64,000 bases of DNA from Tubiluchus corallicola (Eukaryota > Priapulida > Priapulimorpha > Priapulimorphida > Tubiluchidae). The position numbers and the translations under genes were made by a program. Every line of letters starts with the position of its first letter. The first letter of the stretch is position 1. The notes below the pieces were generated by a model that did not search any database, had not been told where the DNA came from, and worked only from the letters and a program-made list of their open reading frames with translations. The stretch is taken from NCBI GenBank assembly GCA_030141605.1, contig JAQGDQ010000123.1, positions 248,001-312,000 of the forward strand, written 5' to 3'. Shown piece by piece: positions 1 to 13,100 of the stretch.

Positions 1-284
1 GAGGGCTTACTGTACTGTGTTAGGATTAGGCTGTTACACAAACAATTTTTAGCAGATAATAGATAATAATAAACCTCAAAAAGCTCTTATTAAACTAAAA
101 GCAATAGTACAGTGAGATCTTCTCCTTAGAAAATCATGATAACTTCTTTTATCAGGTAATGCTTTGCGTCCTGATTGGAATCTTTCATTAAATCAAGTTT
201 TGTTCGGTGTTACATTTCAATATTCTTTTGGTGTGAATTTTGCTCTTACTGTCTGGCTGATGCAATAATTCCGAATATCTCTAG

Positions 285-1141
285 GACTACCTGAAAATCT
301 GCTGCTCTCAGATAAATGACATTGTCACTCTGGTTCGCGGAAATCTTTCATCTGGTGCAAGAATTACTCTGGGAGCTTTAATCATCATTGACGTTCACGG
401 TGAGTTTTCAGTTTCTTGACTGTATTACCCCTCCAGTTATTGTAGCATTTTGTAATATTTTTGTGCTATGTCCTTGGTCAGTACTTTTTCGATGACAAAT
501 GTGTAACTGTAGGGATGTTGCGAGCGGTGTTATGTCACCTCCACAGTTGATTATAATTATTGATGTGGTACTTATCTGAAAAATTACTACCCACCCCTTT
601 AAATAATGCCCTTTTAACATTAACTTGTCAATTTCTTAATAATTAGTAATTTGAAATATTTTAAACCTAATTAATGTGCTTATAGCAGGGATTATTTTCT
701 ACTTGGGCAGATGAATATAAAATGTGGAGAACAAGAAGCAAGTTGCAATTACTGCTAAGATTAAGCTTTTTGTTTTAATTGTGAAATTTATACCTTTACT
801 TTGTTTGTCTATGACAAACTAATGAGAAAGAGAATATAACACGCAACTTCAGGGAGAATATTTATATCGAAATTAAACTAATACAGCTAGATTTTAACAA
901 CATTATTACTTATTTATAGAAATTGTGTTTTTGTTCGTATAGCCCGAGATGTAGTTGCACAGCTTGCAAAGGACAATGTTGCTAGCGCTACAGATTTCAA
1001 GTGGATTTGCCAGCTGCGGTATTATATGGAAGAAGAAAAGTGCATAGTGCGCATGATCACTACTAGTGTTGCTTATGGTTATGAATATTTGGGCAATTCA
1101 AGTCGTCTAGTTATTACACCACTTACTGACCGTTGCTATCG
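285..1141 (+). CDS. Dynein exons: linker C-terminus into AAA1
   Basis: The exons are 285-399 and 943-1141. The first encodes [14 protein letters not shown]...[12 protein letters not shown]. The second continues with [13 protein letters not shown], then [16 protein letters not shown] and [12 protein letters not shown], the conserved run at the linker/AAA1 border of axonemal dyneins. The first exon begins after a ctag acceptor at 281-284. Nothing dynein-like is visible in 1-284, which is taken as the preceding intron. Confidence 0.9.
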
Positions 1142-4100
1142 GTTAGTCTTTATGATTTTTTACATTTGTTATTTATTATGTTCTAGTTTGGATCATATGC
1201 TATTTTATGTGTTTGGAGATGCAACGTTAGCGTCCAAAAAAACTTTGAAGTGTTTTAGAAGAAGTTTGTGATTTGTCAGTGGGTCTTAATTGCTGCAAAT
1301 TTTTCTCATTAATCTAGATTTTTGGTCTAGATTATCTAGAAAAACAGAATAAAACTCGTAACGGTGTACATTGAAAAGTAGCAGTGCACGTTGAAAAGTA
1401 GCAGTGTACGTTATAAAGTAGTAGTGCACGTTGAAAAGTAACAGTGTACATTCAAAAGTAGCAGTGTACGCTGAAAAGTAACAGTGTACATTGAAAAGCA
1501 GCAGTGCACGTTGAAAAGTAGCAGTGTACGTTGAAAAGTAACAGTGTACATTGAAAAGTAGCAGTGCACGTTGAAAAGTAACAGTGTACATTGAAAAATA
1601 AGAGTTAAAGTTGAAAAGTAGCAGTATACTTTTGCAGGACACTAATGGGTGCATTGAGATTGAATCTAGGCGGAGCGCCAGAAGGTCCCGCCGGAACTGG
1701 AAAGACTGAAACTTGCAAAGACTTGGCAAAAGCTGTTGCTAAACAGGTCTGTAGTGAAACAAATTTTTTTGATGGGGCACATCGTTTTTTTCTCACTTTT
1801 TTTGTAGAACTTTTAACAATAATCATGCATTTAATTATCACCAGCACTTTTTTGTTTGCCCAGCTTGACATTTGTGGTGCACTAATGCCTTTTCTATCAC
1901 TAGTGTGTGGTTTTTAACTGTTCTGAGGGCTTGGATTACAAAGCCATGGGAAAGTTCTTTAAGGGTTTAGCACAGGCTGGAGCATGGTCGTGCTTTGATG
2001 AGTTCAATCGCATTGAACTGGAAGTGTTATCGGTTATTGCTCAACAGATTTACAGTATTCAGCAAGCTAAGACGTATGAGTGTCGCACGTTTGTTTTTGA
2101 AGGTATTGCACTTGATTCTTTTAGATTTTCTGTTTGTCATCCTTTTTTACTACATTTTGCATAATTATAGCCTGCAATCACCTGCCTCATCCCTGGTCAA
2201 ATATCGCTAGAAACATTTGTATAAACGTATACATAAACAAATCAGAACACTAAAAAATGTGTAAAAACACTTGTGTATGCAATAGAAAATAAAATGAACT
2301 GCATAACATACTTTGTGTTATAAACAGGCACCGAGATTTCCTTGGATCCTAGCTGCAATGTGTTTATAACAATGAACCCTGGATATGCAGGAAGACAAGA
2401 ACTTCCAGATAATCTAAAGGTAGGACATGAAATTTTAGAATGAGCATTCCAGAAAATTATCTTGGATTTGTAATTTGAGAAGCTCTAACCTTTCCCGAAT
2501 GTGCAAGTTGTATCAATATTTTTGTGTGCAGTTTCATTTACACACCTTTAGGCTTTTTGGAATAGGATAAGTTAGTAAAGTAGTCTAAGATTTTTGTTTA
2601 TGATCAGGAATACTTGTTATATGATATATGCAACAAAGTTACCAAAAGTGTGTATCTTTACTTTCTTGTTAGTTCCATGTTTGTGTCAGACAAATGTTTA
2701 TTTTCCCATGTCAGACAAATGTTTATTTTCCCATGTCAGACAAATGTTTATTTTCCCAAACCAAAACTGTTTTTATCTAGGTTTTGTTTCGCACGGTGGC
2801 TATGATGGTACCGGACTATGCACTGATTGGCGAGATTTCACTCTATTCTCTTGGATTTGTTGATTCTTTTAGGTATTACTAGTATTAGAATTATATTTGT
2901 ATACGTTGGATGGATCATATACATTTCTAGTATTTTGGTGCTTTTCGTGTTTTTTAATGTTAAAAAACTTCCGAAAGTTGACGATTTTCATTTTTATTTT
3001 GAATTTATGTACATGTGCCACTTCTTGCATCTTTCTGCAGGTTTCCTTAACCTTTCCTCTCTACAAATTTTCTTAGTGCTGTTTTTTCCTGTACAAGACC
3101 TGATAACCCCATATTTACTTTCTTCAGTTTGTCAGGTAAAATAGTCGCTACATACAGACTATGCTCAGAGCAGCTGTCCTCTCAGCATCACTATGACTAC
3201 GGGATGCGTGCTGTGAAAGCGGTGCTGACTGCCGCCGGTAATTTGAAGCTAGCTTACCCTGATCAAGATGAAGCCATTCTTGTACTCAGAGCAATTAATG
3301 ATGTCAACCTTCCTAAGTTTTTGGCACAGGTTTGAATTTCGAAGCAATTTAACTAACTCTAATTTGCTCTGACATGGCGTGTTTTTTACACAACAGTATC
3401 CGACTGTTCCTGAGAGTAAATCCATGAGACTTTACCAAGTATTACGTATAAAGTATTACATATATTTGCAATATATGTGTGTGTATGTGTGTGTGTGCGT
3501 GGGTGGGTGTTTGCCTGCCTGCTGCATGGGTGCGTGCGTGCATGCATGTGTGTAATTTAAAATTTGTGTACAATTGTGCTTAATTAACTAGTGACATTTT
3601 GTTTTTGAGGATGTGCCACTATTCAAAGGAATCATATCAGATTTATTTCCTGGTATCGAACTTCCTGCACCGGATTACGACTTGTTGCTTAAAGCGATTC
3701 ATCACAATCTTGCAAAGCTCAACTTGCAAGCTACGCCATGGTTTGTCACCAAAATTATTCAGGTAACTGCTGCTAATCCAAATATATTGAATGCAGATTA
3801 TGTATTCAAGAAGAATGAATGGGCAATTTCGAGAATAGATAGATCTTTGATGTTTAATGTCAAGCTCCTGACTACATGTTCTCACAACTTTTTATGCTTA
3901 CAACTCTTTTTGTTGTTTCATAGTCTTTTACGAAATTTTTCTTTGGCACAGGTTGTAAATTACAAATTTCTGTTTTATTCAAGTTATCATTCAGAATACA
4001 GAATAAGTCATTTAGTACAATAGAAAAAAATCACTATTATGTTTGCACCAGAAGGTGCAAATATAGCTGGTGATTTGATAATGAGGATTTAGATTGGGGT

Positions 4101-7100
4101 AAATTTCACATTACTTGTGCAATAAGCATGCATGATATAATTTTCTTTCTTTGACAGATTTATGAGACAATTTCAGTGCGACATGGATTAATGATAGTCG
4201 GGGAAACCATGGGAGGTAAAACCAGCGCGTATAAAATCTTAGCCCTGGCTCTTTCTGACATCGACAGCAAAAGATTGTCGTATGAAACACCCCGTAGTTC
4301 ACTGCGATTTGATGAATGTGATGTTCAGTATAGCATAATCAACCCAAAGGCTATTACTATTGGACAGCTGTATGGATGTTTTGATCCAGTGTCACATGAA
4401 TGGACTGATGGTAAGTTGTGAAACACACATGCTTTTCTACTTCAGGCCGACAATAAAATACTTCTATTTTCTACTAATCACATACACGGTCTGGAATTTT
4501 ATATTTCTTTTGTACGTTCATACACTTACAAAATGCAATAATTATTATAACATCATTGTTTGGAGAGGCTGCAGCCATGTTTTTCTATGGCTAACTATGC
4601 CAGGGTTGCTGTATTGTATGATGCTGATTATTGTATTGGAGGCTAAAGAGTATAGTATTTTCCACCAAATGAGCATATTAATGGCCGAGTATATCATATA
4701 TATATATATATACAGTAGTCACCGCTTAATAGACTCAATCATTTAATTGAATCAAATAACCCCTCATAATTGATTCGATATTTTGCCTTCACATGCTCAA
4801 AAATAAGACACTTTCGTGTGAACTTTAATGACTTTTTATGTCATTAAAGCTTAGAGTCATAAGCTTTTATGACTTTTATATCATCTTAGTTGGCTTTTTT
4901 CCTATAATATACATAGAAACAATCATGTTAAGTACCGTTTTGTTTGTAAGCAGGAACATTTAGCTACTTTAGCATACCCTAATTGTATAAGCCTAATGGT
5001 TTGCTTTGACCTGCTAGTCCGCTGCAATTAACCTCATTACCCAAGAATTCCTAGAAGCTAAACATTTAATCACTTGTTTAGCTGTTTGCTTTTGAAGCTC
5101 TGGCAGTCTTTGCCAGAAAGTTTAATAAGTTAGATGTTGTTATGCTGTTATGCCAGGGATGCAAATACAGTACAGCAAGTACGTCACAATAGCAAGCTGG
5201 AGCTTAAGCCAAGCTACAGACGAAGGTGCGGAGAAACACAGGCACCGTCAACAGTTTAAGCATGCCAAGCACCAAGTATTTTATGAGCATTTGTGCATCA
5301 TGCAACAACAGACTTTCAACATTTTTATCATTTTGAGAACTTTGTGAGCCAACTTCTTCATGATAAAATAAAGTAGCCGACTTTGAAGGAATTTTTGTAG
5401 TTTTTGAAAATAAGTAGACTTGTATGATTTAAGGTTAAAAAGTACACTTTTTAATTTATTGCTAATTCACTTATATAAATTAATATTTTAAAACATTTTT
5501 TCTAACTTTTAACTGCATGAAGGAATTTAGCCATTACTTCGTTTCTAAAATTCATTAAAAACCTTTGCAGTGCATAGTAAGCTGATGACTCACACTTTGT
5601 ACCTGTAATATACTTTACATCCATCGGTTAATAGGTTCATTCAGTTAATTGGGTCAAAACACGTCGGACCCAAAATGAGTCTATTAAGCAGCGACTACTG
5701 TATATATATATATATATATATATACTACTGTATATATAGTATATATAGTATATATATATATATATATATATACTATAATTATCAGAACATACTGTACTTC
5801 ATATTATACCAAAAAATGATAATTGATAATTATATGGTAATTTAATTGGTAATGCAAAAGAAAAACAAGTGTGAAAGAATCTAGATTGAAAAATTTTAAA
5901 CATTTTGCTAATCAGTGAAAAATTAGCAAACGGCTGCCTTGGTGCTTAAAAGAGTAGATGGTAATTGAATGTTAGTTTTTTATCATACTAAAAACACGCC
6001 AAATAATTAAATTAACAATTAATATAATTACTAGGAAAAGTTGGATGTTTTCGGAAGCAAATTCTTGTTCACAAAGTAACTAAAGTGACAATACACTGTT
6101 ACACTTTTTACTTCAATTATGTATTCAGTAATTGTAGTTTAGTGTGACAACACCGTAAATTTATATAGTTTCCAAAGATATTATAGGATAAAAAACTGGT
6201 AGGGCTGATAATTCAGTGTTGAAATATAGATACTGATAGTTCTTAATAATTAACCTAGGATTGAGAGTCGTGGGCCTATTTTACTATTTATAATTATTGT
6301 CAGCCAAAATAGGAATTTTCATTAGTTTGATCAGTTGTTTACTTTGACTGTTACTTTGATGAGCTAGTTGTTGTGAGTAATGAATAATCACAAACATTAA
6401 AACGTTATGAGGGAAATTATAGAATATGTGTGTCTTTAATGCATTCTGACTTTAACAATAGAATTAATATCATACATGCTCCAACAATTTTTTTTATTTA
6501 ACTGTTGCACATTATGAAATCGTTATTAATGTAATAGACTGATATAGACGCTATGTTGTTTTTGCAGGAGTATTGGCAAACATTTTCCGTCAGTATAGCA
6601 GCAGCTCATCTGAAAATAGAAAGTGGATTTTATTCGATGGTCCAGTTGACGCTGTGTGGATTGAGAACATGAATACAGTATTGGACGATAATAGAAAGGT
6701 ATTGCATCTATGTTAGTTTATGTGGTATTTAGTCATAGTGTGCAGTCAAGTCAAGAAACTAATGAAGCATTTGTGTACCAGTATCATCACTTAGATTACA
6801 GCAAAGAGTTGTAGAATGAATCGAGTTTTTTGATTGCTTTTAGCCTTTTTGTATAATTTGAAGCTTGTGTCTTCAATAAGTCTTTTGACAGTTTTGGTGA
6901 TTGATGATGATCATAAAAAGATCAAAGCTTAAGTGAACCTTACAACATTATCTGAACCAAACAACGCATTTGTTTACACTTGACAATGCCTTGAAGCCCA
7001 TGCTATTGTAATAGTAACAGTTCTTGGCATTAATTTTCGTTTCATTTATTTCATTTTACATGGATTGCTGCTGCTTGTTAGTTTAGAGTTATACAAGCAA

Positions 7101-10100
7101 GTATAGGAAAAAAATAGCCACATATTTTACCCGTAGTTACGTACGTATGTGACGGTTGTATGTAAGATGCGCTGGGTTCACTTAACCTTTGACTGTGCGT
7201 GCACATAGTGAAATGGTGTGTTGGTTTATTATTTTAAATATGCATGTATATTTATATGCCTGTACTCAGTGTTTTGTTTGTTTTGAACCTTTTTGTATAA
7301 TTTGAAGCAAGATCTGCACTGCACATGTGTTGTCAAAGTAATGTTTATTATACTTGTTAAACAAATAAACATCTTAATATACACATATTATTATTAAGTA
7401 TAACACTCTAGAGAATGTGCCAATTCACTATTGCCACATCGTAAACGTAGGTAAACAAAGCTATCAAGTATAAGGAACAAGTTTTGATTGATTGATTTTT
7501 GTAAAACTTGTTATAACAACAACAATTCTGGTTCTCTGAACAGTCTACCTTGTTTGCCCATTGATTTACAGCAAGTATCATGTGAGAGTCCACAAATCAA
7601 TTTTAAGCTAAACTGTTGTAAATTGTAAAATCTGCCAAATGCTAATACCTTCTCTTTGTCATACATTCCTTGTAAAAGCAACTCTGCTTCATATTATTCC
7701 CAACCCACACTAGTTTTAAATGCTGAATTTTTACGAGCATCAATTTTTCAAGTTGGCTTTGCATTGACGATTTTCTTGCTTCTAAACTGTAACAATGTTT
7801 TTTTATTTTGGTTTTTACTTTTTTGCTGTAGTTATGTTTAATGAGTGGAGAGATCATTCAAATGAATAACAAGATGAATTTAATATTTGAACCGGCAGAT
7901 TTGGAGCAAGCATCACCAGCTACAGTTAGTAGGTGTGGCATGATATACATGGAACCAGCTGAGGTACATGTCAGCCTTTGGATGTTTGTCTTACTCTATA
8001 TCCAGTATTACACTTTATAATTCAGAATTGCTGCATTTTTAGCCATTTTATTGATCATTTTGTAAGTATACTAAGAAAGTATATTTGTCAGACTTATGCT
8101 TAAATAAATCAAAGGAAAACCAGACACAATCTTAAAATGTTGGTCAAACAATCTACTCTTTAAAATATTGAAACGTGAAATACTTATTACCACTCAAATG
8201 CAATTTCACGTTCACACTGCTAGTTCTTTACTGCTAGCTAGGCGAGCACTGGCGCCTGCATTTTGGAAATGTGTTTCACAAAAAAGGTGCTGAACCTCTC
8301 GGTTCAGAGGTGTTTGTTTGTGACATAGTACACACGTTCAACAGCTCATGCGTGAGCACGTCCATAAATTTTAAATTTTGAATTTTTATCTTTAAACTTA
8401 TCGAGTTTTAGTACAACACACTGAATCTTTTACGGTAGCACTATACTTCAATCTTCACTTTCGCAAACAAGTGCAATGCACTCATGGAATACTTTGCTGT
8501 TGAAAATATGTTCGTTTGTAATGTCATCAATAGTTGGCCTTGCCGACTTTAGTTAAGGTTTTAAAATAATTGTTTAACTATCACAATCATGCTTTTCCAG
8601 TATTATTGTTGTTAAAATGTATATTTTTTATCGTACTTGAAAATGGGATAGTATGTGAAAAATCATCCTGTCGTTCTTTAAATGAAACTGTATAGCTTGA
8701 ATTTTTGCTGCAGTTGGGCTGGCAACCACTTAAGGATTCATTTATATACAAGCTTAAGGAAGCATACAGCATCGAGCAAGCAAAACTTGTTAATGAGCTA
8801 TTTGATTGGTTAGTTCCGTCATGTTTTGATTTCGTTCGTCACGAATGCAACCTGTTTCTCCAGACGTCACAACTCCATTTGGCGCAGTCTTTAATGAGAC
8901 TGTTTTCTTGTCTGATTGAGAATATCACATATTCTGTAGACATGGGCTCAATGACTAGTGTGACCACTGTCAACCCTGCTCAGGTATGTGTGTCTGTAAA
9001 CGCTATTAAGAAAGCTCACGGCACTCTTTCATTACTAACACATGGAAACACTCTTACATGTTTAAATATAAACTGTTGCATACGCATTACGGATCACGCA
9101 TCACGCATTACATACACATGGAGTCATACCTTTGCGGATGTTAAAATGATAATAAGATGCAAGAATGACACTGATCCACCTTTACACAGGTTATTAGTAG
9201 ACAAAATGTGTCTGTTTCATTTTATTTTGTGGCTTATTCTGTGCATTCTGCAAGACTTTGGTAAAAATTGTTTTTGTTCATCCTGTGTTATGTTATTAAG
9301 CTTTGTTATCTTATGGTACTGTCAAATACTTAGATAAGTGGCTGAAATTTTGAGTGGCATGAAGAGTAGGTTGTCCTGTTTTCCTTTCCTTCCTTTCTTC
9401 TCCAGCAAGAAATTTATTATCCAATTTTTTTCATTTGAGGGTTGTCTGTATAATGTTACAAAGATTAACAAACTTCCAAAAATTCTGAAATTCTTGCTGC
9501 TGTAATCCAGGTGGCACAAAATATGTTATTACAATGTTGTGACAATATTTTTGCAAATATTGGGACAATTTGTAAATGTGGACTTGCCAAAACATTGTAC
9601 CAATTTTTGTACAATAATTTTTGACAATATTTTTCCATGTTGTGACAATGTTGTGATCATATTGGTAACAACATTGTCACAATATGGAAAAAAGTATTGT
9701 CAAAAAATATTGGTACAATATTGTTTCAATATTGGTACCAATATCATCACAACACTGTCACAATATTGAAAAAAATATTGTCAAAAAATATAGTTCCAAT
9801 GTTGTGGAAGTCCACATTTCTGTATTATCTCAATATTTGCATAAAATATTGTGAGAACATTGTGACAGCATTGTCTTACTACTTGAGAAGTTGTATCGGT
9901 CAAGTTCTTCTGCCTGAAGTAGTTTTCATTTGTTATTTAAACACAAATTAAATTGTAAAGAAAGTGCTTTTGTTTTCCAGGTGACACTGTTTTTGCAGAT
10001 ATTTTTCATATTCTCTGTAGTGTGGACAGTAGCTGGAACATTGGACAATAATAGCAGACATAAATTTGATGAGTTCTTTCGTTCTTTGCTCTCTGGAGCT

Positions 10101-13100
10101 ATAGCGGAGAAACCACATTGTTTTAAATTGCCTAAGGTGAAAACAGCTAAAGATTCTAGTTAGTTTAAAGTGCTTCGATGTTTATAAAGAATTACAGTTA
10201 TGCGCTGTGTTGATGCACTGTATATAAGTTTAATATGAGATAAAATGAGAATAATGCTAAAAAATAAAAAAAGCGAAAGTGTAGACTTTTTAGCACACTA
10301 AAAACAAACACTGAGCTCTCACTAATTAACAAAAAATGATTATTTTAAATTGCAAACTGTGTAGACTGTTACTGTCTTCCATATAATAATGAAAATCAGA
10401 AACTTGTAAACAATTTTTATTTATTAAAAAATTAAAAGGGTGAACTCTGCTACCAGGAGAAAAAATGAGTTCACATTGCCTGCTTATACAGTGTAAATAA
10501 ATTATACTGGTTTAAATTGGTATACACACTGTTACTTTATAACGATGTGAAGCAACATCGTCATTTCTCACAGTCATGCATTAACAGTGTATCGTGAAAA
10601 AATTACGCATATTTAATTTTGATGTGATCATGGTATGTACACACTTAGCGTTCATTTACGTCGATGCCCCATTATCACGATGATTTCATAAAGTGGCAGT
10701 GTGTATGCTGCATAAGGGTGCGAACACAATGAAAGCTTGTAAAATCACACTTATATTATAAGCACTTGTAAACAGCAGAGAAAAAACTAGTGTGAGAACC
10801 CTCAATAGAGGTACAAATCCATGCATTCTCATAAAGTCACCATGGGGAAAATTTATTATTGACCATGTGACCTCGACTTTTGACATTTAGAGCAAAATAT
10901 AGTGGGTTTCCAGGTCCTTCCAAGAGCTACACTATATCAAATTTAATGAACAGGCCTATAACTTTGTCCATGTATCCTGTTACACAGATAAATAGACACA
11001 GGCGAGCAAATGCCTTACTTTTTTAGCCTGCCTATACTTTGATGTTATCCCAGAAACGTGAAATTAGGGAGTACTAGTATTAATTTTTTTCAGCTAAAGC
11101 ATGTGGAGAAAAAATAGATGAGAAGCCCTTAGCAATTTCCAGCTGCATAAAATTTTTTCTTTTTGTACCTGCAGACAGAATTTGTTTGATATGTTTCTAT
11201 ATATCAGTTGTTCAAAAACCAATTGTTTCTTCAGTATTTGTGTAAAAGGAAGAAAATGGCTGCCAACCGTACGATTATATTATTTACCAGCATGCTTAAA
11301 GTGCGAAAAAATCGTACATTCTTATAATATTATAAGCTCGGGAAGCAAGCTCTCATAGACTAGCATGGGTGTCTGTCATGTGTGGTTGTATGTATTGTCA
11401 TAGAACATTCTGGTAGCTTGCTTGCATTTATCAGTGCAGGTAGTATGAGCACCGAAAACCAGCATTCGTTGTGCCCGTGCCCTAAGTACGGAAACAAAGT
11501 CACTGAAGTCACTAAGCCTGTGAAACAATTGGACAAAGTCGGGTAGTAGGATTTCTTGCCTCATTTTAAAGTGTGAGCATGGCTAAAACATCACAAGTTT
11601 TCCCTTTCAGCTTTGAAAAGTCTGTTCCCTGAATGCCATTATAATTTTTTTATTACAGCTACTACTAATGAGCTGTCCTGGTGCATTGATTGCTGAGGTG
11701 TGCTGTAATACATCTGAATCTTCGATTACTTTCAGAACTTGATGTTTCCATCAAAAGGCACAGTTTTTGATCACAGGTTTAACACTGCTAGCGGAAATTG
11801 GGTACCATGGACAAACATCCAGGATTTTACAGCCAATAGCATACCTGCCAATGCTAAAGTATGTATTGTTTGGTTTAAACAATGACAGTTCCATGAACCT
11901 TTCGTTCGTTGAAACAAGTGATTTGGATTAACTTTGTTTAATTTAATTTAAGTGAGTCAAAAAGACTGATGCTTTGCTCTGTGTAAAAAACAATTTGTTT
12001 ATGAAACTTTAAAATGCTGAACAGTTAGGAATTACGGAACAGTTATGGATGAATAAATGGACAGATAGAAAGAAGAATTATTGTTTGGCGTAATGCTATA
12101 CATATACAACATACATATCAAGTGTAAATAATACAATGTAAAGACCACTCAAAGTAAATGCATAATTCATAAGTCAACTTCAGTGTGATTCCTGTGTGTG
12201 ACACGGGCCTTTTACTGAGTGTTGCAAAAAATAACTGAGTTGTCGACTGTGGTCTATTTGGACGTTTTTGTATTATGCGTGATTAGTGTGACCTTTTCAT
12301 ATGAGTCCCTGTGAGTGACAGGAAAGTAAGAAGGGCAGCCTAAAGAAGGCTCACCAAGTCAAGTTTGCACCAGCACATTTTGATCATTATAGCAGGTGTG
12401 AGTTATCAGAGTCTGCTTTTTTACAGGTAAGTGAACTGATTATTCCTACTGATGATACATCACGACAGGTGTTTTTTCTTAACACCTACCTACTGAATAG
12501 CAATGTGCCTTTGCTATTTCTGGGTCCAACAGGAACTGGTAAATCGGCTACAGTTAACAATTTTCTTGTGACTTTGCCGAAAGAAAAGTAAGTAGCATTT
12601 TAGTTACATCAAATGCTTTTACTAACTTCGCAGACAAGAGCAATTTTTATGTTCATACTGAATAAAGTCCATGCCGGATTAAGGCATAGGCTTTATGGGC
12701 TGCAGCCCATGGGCCTCCAGACATTAAGTGAAATTAATTTACAGTGAAAAGTTATTTAGTACTATTCGTAGTATATTTTATCATATAGGTTATTGTTAAT
12801 ATTTATTGTAATTTGTACGTAATGTTATTTAATATTTCAAAAACTTATTTAAATTTTTTTAAATATTAGAATATTTCTTCTCTTTTTTGTTGTGTTAATC
12901 TTGCATCCGTTTATGTGGGGCTAGTGTTGGCATTATGTTATTGAAATTGAATGAACTAGTTTAAACATTTCAACAGTCTTGCTTTTGTTATTTGTCACAA
13001 GGGGCTGGGGCCTCACAGTATCTGTAGCCCAAAAGCTTACAAAATCAAAATCCGGTCCGAAATTATAAAGTAATGCACAAAAAAGTTTGTAAGATTTGGT

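Noticed and set aside
1286-1871. Long minus-strand frames over the minisatellite and AAA1 exon
   Set aside because: They are produced by the 20-base repeat and by the reverse of the Walker A exon. The repeat period is not a multiple of three and there is no homology.
3134-3136. Acceptor cag giving an exon start at 3137
   Set aside because: It would create an immediate stop after the phase-2 junction. The acceptor ending at 3127 restores [13 protein letters not shown].
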